Assembly (NCBI GenBank): GCA_016707895.1
Contig: JADJGV010000037.1
Span: 569,155-633,154 of the forward strand
Source: Myxococcales bacterium
GTDB taxonomy: Bacteria > Myxococcota_A > Polyangia > Haliangiales > Haliangiaceae
Direction of reading: 5' to 3'
DNA: 64,000 bases
Part shown: piece after piece, positions 1-9,900 of the stretch
How the letters are laid out: each line of letters opens with the position of its first letter
How positions within the stretch are numbered: position 1 is the stretch's first letter
The notes under the pieces: generated by a model
Told to the model about the DNA's origin: nothing
Seen by the model: only the letters and a program-made list of their open reading frames with translations
Databases searched by the model: none
Translations under genes and position numbers: made by a program

Positions 1-155
1 TGGGCGCCGCGACCTTCATCGTGCCGCGGCTGGCGGCCATGCTGGGCCGGCCGGTGCGCACGGTGTGCCGCGAGGACAGCGCCAGCCCGGCCACCGGCTC
101 GCACAAGGCCCACGCCCTCGAGTTCGCCCGCATCGTCACCGCCGCATTCGGCTGA
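1..155 (+). CDS. sucA: 2-oxoglutarate dehydrogenase E1 component, C-terminal end (partial)
   Basis: Only the last 50 codons are in the window, read in the frame starting at base 3 and stopping with TGA at 153-155. The tail contains an SASPATGSHKAH stretch, which matches the conserved C-terminus of the thiamine-diphosphate E1 subunit of the 2-oxoglutarate dehydrogenase complex (RPxSASPATG in the family). E1 decarboxylates 2-oxoglutarate and transfers the succinyl group to the lipoyl arm of E2. The E2 gene starts 59 bp downstream on the same strand, as expected. The gene begins outside the window, so its full domain content cannot be judged. Confidence 0.8.
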   Translation, partial: GAATFIVPRLAAMLGRPVRTVCREDSASPATGSHKAHALEFARIVTAAFG

Positions 156-186
156 TCCTCCCGCCGCCCCACGACCTCTCGCGCGC

Positions 187-192
187 TACGAT
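187..192 (+). promoter_or_regulatory. -10-like hexamer TACGAT upstream of the E2 gene
   Basis: TACGAT lies 22 nt before the E2 start and matches the TANNNT hexamer seen before many starts in this window. A transcript starting about 7 nt later would carry a short leader with the GGAG ribosome-binding site at 204-207. No convincing -35 box is visible. E2 may therefore be transcribed separately as well as from the E1 promoter. Confidence 0.35.
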
Positions 193-214
193 GCGCGCTC
201 ATCGGAGCAACGCA

Positions 215-1417
215 ATGGCAGATCTGGTTGTCCCCGCCCTTGGCGAGTCGATCACCGAAGCGGTGGTGTCGCGCTGGTTGAAGAACGTCGGCGACGCCGT
301 GGCCCAAGACGAGCCGGTCGTCGATCTCGAGACCGACAAGATCACCGTGCAGCTGCCGTCGCCGGTCGCCGGCACGCTGACCAACCGCACCGTCGCCGAG
401 GGCGCCACCGTCAAGGTCGGTGACGTCGTCGGCTTCGTCGTCGCCGGCACCGTCGCTGCCCGGCCGCCGGTCGCGGCCCCGGTCGCGGTCGCGGCCCCGG
501 TCGCGGTCGCGGCCCCGGTCGCGGTCGCGGTCGCGGTCGCGGCCCCGGTTGCGGCCCCCGCGCCCGCGCCGGCCGCCGCCATCGACGAGGACGCGCTGCT
601 CCGGCTGCCGCCGTCGCAGCGCCGGCTGGCCCGCGAGCGCGGCGAGCTGCCCCACGACGTGCCCGCCGCGCCGCCGCCGCGCGCCAGCGCCCCGCCGGCG
701 CCGCCGCCCACGATCCACCCCGGCGACGAGGTGGTGACGATGTCGCCGCTGCGCAAGCGCATCGCCGAGCGGCTGGTGCAGGCGCAGCACGAGTCGGCGT
801 CGCTGACGACCTTCAACGAGGTCGACATGACCGCGGTGATGGAGCTGCGGGCCAAGCACAAGGACGCGTTCGAGAAGGCCCACGGCGTGAAGCTCGGCTT
901 CATGTCGTTCTTCGTGAAGGCCTGCGTCAGCGCGGCCAAGGCGTTCCCCGGCATCAACGCCGAGGTCGCCGGCGACCAGATCATCTACAAGAAGCACTAC
1001 GACTTCGGCATCGCGGTGCAGACCCCCAAGGGCCTGGTGGTGCCGGTCCTGCGCGGCTGCGACGGCCTGGACTTCGCCGGGGTCGAGCGCGGCATCGCCG
1101 CGCTGGCCGACAAGGCCCGCACCGGCAAGCTGGCGATCGCCGATCTCACCGGCGGCACGTTCAGCATCTCCAACGGCGGCATCTACGGCTCGATGATGTC
1201 GACGCCGCTGCTCAACTACCCGCAGACCGGCATCCTCGGGATGCACAACATCGTCAAGCGGCCGATGGTGGTCGGCGACGCGATCGCGATCCGCCCGGTG
1301 ATGTACCTCGCGCTGACCTACGACCACCGCGTCGTCGACGGCCGCGAGGCGGTGTCGTTCCTGGTCGCGGTCAAGGACCGGCTCGAGGCTCCCGACCGCC
1401 TGCTGCTGGGGCTGTGA
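215..1417 (+). CDS. sucB: Dihydrolipoyl succinyltransferase, E2 of 2-oxoglutarate dehydrogenase
   Basis: E2 carries the succinyl group from E1 to CoA in the citric acid cycle. ATG 215 is chosen because GGAG sits 7 nt upstream and the protein then starts directly with the lipoyl domain (MADLVVPALGESI); an in-frame start at 65 would add a non-homologous stretch. The 400 residues comprise a lipoyl domain (about 1-78, lipoylated K42 in ETDKIT), a low-complexity Ala/Val/Pro linker made by 18-bp tandem DNA repeats (about 460-560), a short peripheral subunit-binding domain (PSQRRLARERGEL) and the catalytic acyltransferase domain ending in DHRVVDG with the active-site His and Asp. The E1 gene lies just upstream and the next lipoprotein overlaps its stop. 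The family fit is strong; succinyl specificity rests on the E1 neighbour. Confidence 0.93.
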   Translation: MADLVVPALGESITEAVVSRWLKNVGDAVAQDEPVVDLETDKITVQLPSPVAGTLTNRTVAEGATVKVGDVVGFVVAGTVAARPPVAAPVAVAAPVAVAAPVAVAVAVAAPVAAPAPAPAAAIDEDALLRLPPSQRRLARERGELPHDVPAAPPPRASAPPAPPPTIHPGDEVVTMSPLRKRIAERLVQAQHESASLTTFNEVDMTAVMELRAKHKDAFEKAHGVKLGFMSFFVKACVSAAKAFPGINAEVAGDQIIYKKHYDFGIAVQTPKGLVVPVLRGCDGLDFAGVERGIAALADKARTGKLAIADLTGGTFSISNGGIYGSMMSTPLLNYPQTGILGMHNIVKRPMVVGDAIAIRPVMYLALTYDHRVVDGREAVSFLVAVKDRLEAPDRLLLGL

Positions 1418-1650
1418 TGCGGGGCGCCGCGCTGGCGCTGCTGGTGGCCGCGGGCGCGTGCTCGCGCGATCCATCGCCGCGGCCGCCGATCGACAACCGC
1501 GGCGGCGCGATCGCCGTCGACGCCGCCGGGGCCGACGCTGGCGACGGCGCGTGCGTCGAGGCCTGCGTGCGCGATCGGCAGATGGTCGCGACCAGCGTCG
1601 AGGCGATCCGCGAGGCCTGCCGCCGCGAGTGCGCCGCCGGCTCACCCTGA
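1417..1650 (+). CDS. Small lipoprotein with twin CX3C motif
   Basis: The ATG overlaps the TGA of the E2 gene (TGATG), so translation is probably coupled; GTG 1414 is an alternative start. The 77-residue product has a hydrophobic signal (LALLVAAG) followed by a Cys after AAGA, a plausible lipobox. The mature part ends with CVEAC and CRREC separated by 17 residues, a twin CX3C arrangement that in other small proteins forms a disulfide-locked helical hairpin. No function can be assigned. Its placement after a cytoplasmic citric-acid-cycle gene looks incidental or regulatory. Confidence 0.6.
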   Translation: MRGAALALLVAAGACSRDPSPRPPIDNRGGAIAVDAAGADAGDGACVEACVRDRQMVATSVEAIREACRRECAAGSP

Positions 1651-1786
1651 GCGGGTGAGCGCGCCGATGTCGTGGTCGCGGCGCCGCGTGCCCCGATCGC
1701 GACCGCGCTGTCGCGGTCGGTGATGGCCACCACCCGCGCGGCGGTTGCCACGTGGTCCGCGCTTGTGGTGGCGCGCGCGCGGGGCC

Positions 1787-1792
1787 GACAAT
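1787..1792 (+). promoter_or_regulatory. -10-like hexamer GACAAT, probably a leaderless start
   Basis: GACAAT ends 8 nt before ATG 1801. A weak -35-like TTGTGG lies at 1763-1768 with an 18-bp spacer. Transcription would begin at or within 1-2 nt of the ATG, and no Shine-Dalgarno is present. The same hexamer precedes the gene at 43047. Confidence 0.4.
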
Positions 1793-1800
1793 CGACGCCT

Positions 1801-2436
1801 ATGAAGCCTATCGCGAGCCTCGCCTCCGTCGGTGCGTGCGTGATCCTCCTCGGCGGCGTCGCCCCGGCGCGCGCCGAGAGCCCGCCGGCCGAGCGCACCT
1901 GGTCGGTGCCGCTCGAGGCGTGCCAGGAGCCGACCGCGGTCAGCACGACGGCGTCGGGCCACGCGGTGCTGGTCCTGCCGCACTTCGGCGCCCAGGAGCT
2001 GCAGTACAGCATCAGCTTTGGCGGCTTCGCGGGCGTCGAGACCGCGGCCCACATCCACGGCCCGGCCGCGCGCGGGCAGGTCGGCCCGATCCTGTTCACG
2101 CTACCCGCCGGCAGCCCGAAGTCCGGCTCGTTCGCCGTCACGCCCGAGGTGCTCAGCGCGCTCGTCGGCGGCCAGCTCTACATCGACATCCACTCGTCGA
2201 CCTACCCCGACGGCGAGCTGCGCGGCCAGATCGACGACAGCGGCTCCGCCTGCCCGCCGCCCGTCGACGCCGGCGTCGATGGCGGCCTGATCTGCGACGG
2301 CGGCTGGGTCCCGTCTGCCGACGCCAACGAGGGCAGCGGCAGCGGCAGCGACGGCTGCGCCGCCGGCGGCGGCCGCGGCTCGCTGGCCCTGGTCGCTGCG
2401 ATCGGCGCGCTGCTCGTGCGCCGCCGGCGGCGGTAG
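1801..2436 (+). CDS. Secreted CHRD-domain protein with MYXO-CTERM-like tail
   Basis: ATG 1801 gives a clean signal peptide (KPIASLASVGACVILLGGVAPARA) over 211 residues; an in-frame start at 1672 would place an unrelated stretch before it. The middle (about 30-150) has the CHRD hallmarks AHIHGPA, GPILFTLP and GQLYIDIHS...GELRGQI, a beta-sandwich domain found in chordin and many secreted bacterial proteins whose ligand is unknown. The end has a Gly/Ser-rich stretch, a hydrophobic helix (LALVAAIGALLV) and a terminal RRRRR cluster, the pattern of MYXO-CTERM sorting tails that are processed for surface display. It stands alone, with its own -10-like hexamer, and is followed by a repeat-filled gap. 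Confidence 0.85.
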   Translation: MKPIASLASVGACVILLGGVAPARAESPPAERTWSVPLEACQEPTAVSTTASGHAVLVLPHFGAQELQYSISFGGFAGVETAAHIHGPAARGQVGPILFTLPAGSPKSGSFAVTPEVLSALVGGQLYIDIHSSTYPDGELRGQIDDSGSACPPPVDAGVDGGLICDGGWVPSADANEGSGSGSDGCAAGGGRGSLALVAAIGALLVRRRRR

Positions 2437-2448
2437 ACCAATGTCGGC

Positions 2449-2622
<174 letters not shown>

Positions 2623-2660
2623 GCGTCAGCCAGGGATCGTCACCTGCAACGGCGCCACGC

Positions 2661-2830
2661 GATCTCACGTGGGACGGCGTCGCTTGATCCCACGTGGGAC
2701 GGCGCTGCGCGATCCCCGTGGGACGGCGCTGCTCGATCCCACGTGGGACGGCGCTGCTCGATCCCACGTGGGACGGCGCTGCTCGATCCCCCGTGGGACG
2801 GTGCATGCTCAATCCCACGTGGGACGGCAC
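2661..2830. repeat. 25-bp tandem array with CCCACGTGGGA palindrome
   Basis: Seven units start at about 2661, 2686, 2711, 2735, 2760, 2785 and 2811. The consensus is GATCCCACGTGGGACGGCG followed by CTGCTC. Four units have an intact CCCACGTGGGA core; the others carry a substitution or the shortened CCCCGTGGG or CCCCCGTGGG. The core TCCCACGTGGGA is a perfect palindrome. A related array with TTCCACGTGGGA lies at 41915-42028. Confidence 0.9.
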
Positions 2831-2998
2831 CGGCTCGGGCACCGGCACCGGCTCGGGCACCGGCTCCGGCACCGGCACCGGCACCGGCACCGGCACCGGC
2901 ACCGGCACCGGCACCGGCTCGGGCACCGGCACCGGCACCGGCACCGACACCGGCACCGGCGCGGGCACCCACACCGGCTCGGGTACCGGCACCGGCAG
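2831..2998 (+). repeat. ACCGGC hexanucleotide array
   Basis: Tandem ACCGGC units with TCGGGC and TCCGGC variants. Read on the opposite strand they resemble the GAGCCG/GTGTCG array at 2449-2622, so the two arrays form long imperfect inverted arms around the CACGTG block. Confidence 0.85.
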
Positions 2999-3074
2999 CG
3001 TCCGGATCGCGCCGCGCCGGAGCCGAAGTCGGCGTCGGAGCTGGCCCCCGCGCCGTCGCCGCCGCCGCCCCGCG

Positions 3075-4301
3075 CTACCAGCGCGTCGCCGCGATCGTCG
3101 CGCCCGCCGCCATCGCCCGCCCCCCAACCTCGACCGCGACCGTCGACTCGATGGCCGCCGCCCACCCGCCTTCATCGCCGGCGAGTCCCCGCACCGTCGT
3201 GAGCCCGTCGCTGCGGATCGGCGTGATCGCCGCGACGCCCGCCGGCGTCACCGTCGCCAGCATCGCGTCGTCGCCGCCGGCCGCCGTCGCGCCGCCCACG
3301 GTGCCGGAGAACCAGCCCGCGACGACCGCCGTGTCGCCACGCGCGACCACCGCGGTCAGGCCGTCGAAGTCGGGGCCGCCGACCAGCACCGTGGCGCGCA
3401 CCGCGCCGGCGCGATCGAAGTAGGCGACCAGCCCGTCGGCGGCGCCGGCGGCGTCGAGCCGGCGGCCGGCCACGTCGACCGCGCCCCGCACCGTGCCCGC
3501 CACCACGACGCCGTCGGTGGTGGCCGCGACGCCGGCGCAGGCGTCGGCGCTCGGGCCGCCGAAGGTCCGCACCCAGCGCACCGCGCTGTCGGCGGCGACG
3601 GTCGCGACGAAGCCGTCGCCGTGCACGTCGTCGTAAAGCGCCGGGATCGTCAGGTCGCCCAGTTCGGCGCGATCGCCGTAGGTGCCGGCGATCGCCAGCT
3701 GGCCGTCGGGCAGGGCGGCGATCCCGGCCACGTCGTCGGCGCCCGGGCCGCCCATCCGCCACAGCCCGCGGACTACGCCGTCGGGGCCGAGCCGCGCCCA
3801 GAAGCCGTCGCTGCGGCCGGCGCTGGTGACGACGCGATCGCCGACCCGCAGCGTGCCGGCGAACCCACCGGCGACCAGCAACCCGTCGGCGCCAGCCGCT
3901 AGCGCGCGCACGCTGGCCCACTCGGTCGCGCCGATCCCGACGATCCAGCGCCGCTTGCCATCGGCCGCGGCCACGCCGATCACCGCCGCCCCAGGCTCGC
4001 CGCGCAGCCCGAGCGGCAGGCCGTCGACCGCGCCGCTGCCGCTCACCGCCACCGCGACCACGTCGCCCGCGATCGCCACCGCGCCACCATCGGCTGGCAA
4101 CGGCTGGGTCCACGTCGGTGCGCCCGCGTCGGTGCGCACGAGCGACCGGCCGCGGCTCGCCACCGCCGCGTCGCCCGCTATCGCCACGCCACCGAGCGGC
4201 GCCTCGCCGCTGGCCAGCCACGCCGCCGCGCCGTCGCCACGCGGGGCCTGCGCCCCACCGCGCGGGCAGCCACCGAAAAGCACGACGGCCGCCAGCGCCA
4301 T
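3075..4301 (-). CDS. Lipoprotein with beta-propeller-like repeats
   Basis: The product (408 residues from ATG 4301; GTG 4304 is one codon upstream) starts with a short hydrophobic signal ending in LFGGC, a somewhat atypical lipobox. The rest is a run of roughly 45-residue repeats of the form GxDxVAGIAxxxDGxLxVAGTYxGxxxxG (for example GGPGADDVAGIAALPDG and GPSADACAGVAATTDG), typical of propeller-type outer-surface proteins of deltaproteobacteria with unknown ligands. It is a single gene convergent with the CHRD gene across the repeat-filled gap. No enzymatic motif is visible. Confidence 0.75.
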   Translation of the reverse strand: MALAAVVLFGGCPRGGAQAPRGDGAAAWLASGEAPLGGVAIAGDAAVASRGRSLVRTDAGAPTWTQPLPADGGAVAIAGDVVAVAVSGSGAVDGLPLGLRGEPGAAVIGVAAADGKRRWIVGIGATEWASVRALAAGADGLLVAGGFAGTLRVGDRVVTSAGRSDGFWARLGPDGVVRGLWRMGGPGADDVAGIAALPDGQLAIAGTYGDRAELGDLTIPALYDDVHGDGFVATVAADSAVRWVRTFGGPSADACAGVAATTDGVVVAGTVRGAVDVAGRRLDAAGAADGLVAYFDRAGAVRATVLVGGPDFDGLTAVVARGDTAVVAGWFSGTVGGATAAGGDDAMLATVTPAGVAAITPIRSDGLTTVRGLAGDEGGWAAAIESTVAVEVGGRAMAAGATIAATRW

Positions 4302-4339
4302 CACGCGCGGCAGCCGCCCAGCCGTCGCCTGAAGGGCGA

Positions 4340-4576
4340 TCAGATCTTCTTGCCCTGCGACCGCAGCTCGGCCACCACCACGCCCAGGCCCTTCTTGTCG
4401 ATCGTGCGCATCGCGCGGGTCGACAGCTTGAGCGTGATCCAGCGCTTCTCGCCCTCGAGCCAGAACCGCTTGGTGACCAGGTTCACCTCGAAGCGCCGCT
4501 TGGTGTGGCGGTTCGAGTGGCTCACGTTGTGGCCGACGAGCGGCTTCTTGCCAGTGACTTCACAGACGCGCGACAT
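4340..4576 (-). CDS. rpmB: 50S ribosomal protein L28
   Basis: 78 residues starting MSRVCEVTGKKPLVGHNVSHS, the usual L28 N-terminus, with the family's NRHTKRRFEVNL region and normal length. ATG 4576 has GGAG 6 nt upstream. L28 binds 23S rRNA near the exit side of the 50S subunit. Only one Cys is present, so it is the zinc-free form lacking the CXXC pairs. It lies 110 bp downstream of rpmG on the same strand with a strong double hairpin in between, so read-through is probably limited. Confidence 0.95.
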   Translation of the reverse strand: MSRVCEVTGKKPLVGHNVSHSNRHTKRRFEVNLVTKRFWLEGEKRWITLKLSTRAMRTIDKKGLGVVVAELRSQGKKI

Positions 4577-4633
4577 GGCGAACTCCAACAGCTCCGACTT
4601 GCGCAGAACGCTCCGGGCCGTTTCGGGTGGGGG

Positions 4634-4675
4634 CCCCGGCGAATGCCGGGGGAGGGTCTTTGCGAAAGACCCTCC
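4634..4675 (-). terminator. Double hairpin between rpmG and rpmB
   Basis: GGAGGGTCTTT (4651-4661) pairs perfectly with AAAGACCCTCC (4665-4675) around a 3-nt GCG loop, and CCCCGGC (4634-4640) pairs with GCCGGGG (4645-4651) around GAAT. The elements lie just 3' of the rpmG stop on the minus strand. No long U-run follows, so this is either a high-GC terminator or an attenuator before rpmB. Confidence 0.6.
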
Positions 4676-4686
4676 TCTGCAACACG

Positions 4687-4860
<174 letters not shown>

Positions 4861-4942
4861 GACAGGTGCTCCGCAATCGTGAGAGTCGGTCCGGCGGGGG
4901 TGCCGGACGGGTCCGCGCTTATGGCACAGGGCCGGAGGCTTT

Positions 4943-6769
<1,827 letters not shown>

Positions 6770-6930
6770 GGAAGCGCATAGATACACCACCGCACATGCG
6801 CGCGCGAAGCGCTGTCGATGCGATCCCGTGGCCGGGGTGATCGGCCCGACCATCGACACCCGGGACGGCCAGCGAAAACGTGGAGATCGCAGGGGAATCG
6901 GCGGATACCCCGGGTCGCCTTGACCCCGCG

Positions 6931-9900
6931 ATGCCCCCCGGGTACGAAGCCTCGGTGAACGCGCTTGGCAACTTCATCGGTGGAGTGTTCGTTCCCCCCA
7001 GCGGCGTCGCGGTGCGCTCGCACAACCCGGCCGCCGATGGCGCCGTGGTGTTCGAGACCGCGGGCGACGAGCGGGCGGTCACCGCGGCCTGCGACGCCGC
7101 GGCGGCCGCGGCGGTCGGCTGGGGCCGGCTGAGCCTGGCGGACCGCGCCGCCGCGCTCGGCCGGTGGAAGGACGCCATCGCGGCCCGCAAGGCCGACCTG
7201 GTCGAGGCGATCGTGCTGGAGACCGGCAAGATCCGCAGCGAGGCCGAGCAGGAGATCCAGACCGTGCTGGGCCGGTTCGACGTGGCCCGGCAGCTGGCGG
7301 CCGCCGACCTGCGCGAGGGCCCGATCGCCGGCTCGCCCCACGAGCAGCTGCGCTACCACCCGCTCGGCGTGGTCGCGGTGATCGGCCCGTACAACTACCC
7401 GATCCACCTGTGCCACGCCCACGTCGTGCCGGCGCTGCTCACCGGCAACGCGGTGGTGGTCAAGCCGTCGGACATCACGCCGCTGGCGGGCCAGCGCTAC
7501 GCCGAGACCGCCGCCGCGGCCGGCCTGCCGCCCGGCGTGTTCAACCTGGTCATCGGCACCGGCGCGATCGGCGCGGCGCTGGTGGCCGACCGCCGGGTCA
7601 AGGGCCTGTGCTTCACCGGCAGCTACGCCGTGGGCCGCCGCATCCAGGAGGCGGCGCTCGATCGCCCCGAGCTCTTGGTCGCGCTCGAGATGGGCGGCAA
7701 GAACACCGCGATCGTCCTCGAGGACGCCAGCATCCGCCAGGCCGCCCACGAGATCCTGGTCGGCGGCTACCTGTCGGCGGGCCAACGCTGCACCGCCACC
7801 GATCGCGTGCTGGTGCACCGCGCCGTGGCGCAGCCGCTCCTCGACGCGCTCAAGAAGGCAGCGCCGACGCTCCGCTTCGGTCACCCCGACGACGCCGGCA
7901 GCTTCGCCGGCCCGCTGGCCACCGCCGCCGGGCGCGATCGCTTCGAGCGCGCGCTGGCCGCCGCGGTCGCCGCCGGCGCCGAGCCGGTCATCGCCGGTGA
8001 GCGCCGCCCGGGCGGCTTCTACCGGACCGCGTCGTTGCACGTGCTGCCCGCCGGCACCCACGACGCCCCCGGCTACACCGACGTCGAGCTGTTCGGCCCC
8101 GATCTCGGCGTCGAGCTGATCGACAGCGACGACGAGGCGATCGCGGTGGTCAACGCGTCGCCCTACGGCTTCGCCAACGCGGTCTTCACCAACGACAGCG
8201 CCCGCTTCGAGCGCATCTACCGCGAGACCACCTCGGGCATCCTCAACCGCAACCGCTCGACCAACCTGGCCAGCCCGCGGTTGCCGTTCGGCGGCGCCGG
8301 CAAGAGCGGCAACTACCGCCCGGCCGGCTCGACCGCCCACCGCAACGTGGTCGTGCCGGTCGCGGTGCAAGACAACGTCATCGGCACGATCGCCACCCAC
8401 CCGATGCTGGCCGATCACCTGCCGGCGCCGGATCTCGATCGGCTCGAGGCGCAGCACGAGGCCGAGGACGCGGTCGAGGCCGCGCGCAACCTGATCGACG
8501 ATCCGCGGCCGCTCAGCCTGCGCCGGCCCAAGGGCGGCGTGCTCCCCGACAGCGACCGCTGGCTGATCCGCCTGTACGCCGGCGATCGCGTCGTGCGCGA
8601 GAAGAAGCCGGCGGTGTTCGATCACCTGCGCTCGGCCGGCCCCTGGTACGTCTCGATCGACGCGCACCCGCTGTGCGTGCTCGACTCGATGGCGCAGACC
8701 GCGACGGTGTGCGGCGGGTTCGCCGAGGATCCCGTGGTGCAGGCGCTGGTCGAGGGCGAGTTCGGCGACACGCTGACCGTCAACGAGGACACCGCGGTCG
8801 GCGAGACCTGGGCCGCCGCCGAGTACGCCGCGACCCTGCGCCACCTGGTGCCGGGGCTGCCCCACGTCACGTTCGTGGCGTCGGGCGCCGAGGCCAACGA
8901 GAAGGCGTTCGCGCTGTGCCGGCACTACAGCAAGAAGCCGGGCGCGTCCAAGATCCTCGCCTTCGACGGCAGCTTCCACGGCCGCGCGATGCTGTCGATC
9001 CACGCCACCCACAGCCCGGCCAAGCGGGCGCCGTTCGAGCTGCCCGGCTACGAGGCCACCTTCGCGCCGTTCCCGGTGTGGACCACGCCCGGCGACGAGC
9101 CGGCGGCGCCGTCGGGCTTCTACGCCGCGTGCGCGGCCGGCCAGATCGACGAGCTGGTCGAGCGGTTCGGCGACGCCAAGGAGGACCCGCTGCTCGCCGC
9201 CGAGGTCAAGAGCCTGGCCGCGGTGCACGCGGCGCTCAGCGGCGGCCAGCACTACTGCGTCACGATCGAGCCGATGCAGTCCGAGGGCGGCGATCGCTAC
9301 GCCACCGAGCGGTTCTTCCGCGCGCTGCGGCTGCTCACCCGCTGCCACGACCTGCCGCTGATCTTCGACGAGGTGCAGTGCGGCTTCGGGCTGGGCGGCC
9401 CGTTCGCGTGGCACACCAAGTTTCGGTTGCTGACCAGCCGCGGCCAGCCCGACTACCCCGACGCGGTGTGCTTCGCCAAGCGCGCGCAGGTCGGCGTCGT
9501 GATGTCGCGGTTCGAGGATCCCGAGCCGGCCAGCGCGCACAACGCGTCGCTGGTGCGCGGGCGCATCCACGCCGAGATGATGTCGACCTCGCACGCGGCG
9601 ACCCGCATCGAGAAGCTGGTCAAGCCGCGGCTCGAGGCGATCGCCAAGGCGTTCCCGCACCTGGTCAGCGCGCCGCGGGTGTGCGGCTACGCGTTCGCGT
9701 TCGATCTGCCGACGCCGGCCCACCTCGACGCGTTCATCGGCCAGCGGTTCTGGCGCGGCGCGATCGTCTTCGCCGCCGGCACCCGGACCGCGCGCTACCG
9801 GCTGGCCGACACCTTCGGCGTGCGCGAGATCGAGCTCTTGTTCGACGCCGTGCGCCGGTCGCTGTCGTGGATCGACGCCCACCCCGGCAAGAAGCCGCCG

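Noticed and set aside
2661..2830. Possible CRISPR array
   Set aside because: Units are directly adjacent 25-bp tandem repeats without unique spacers, and no cas genes are present.
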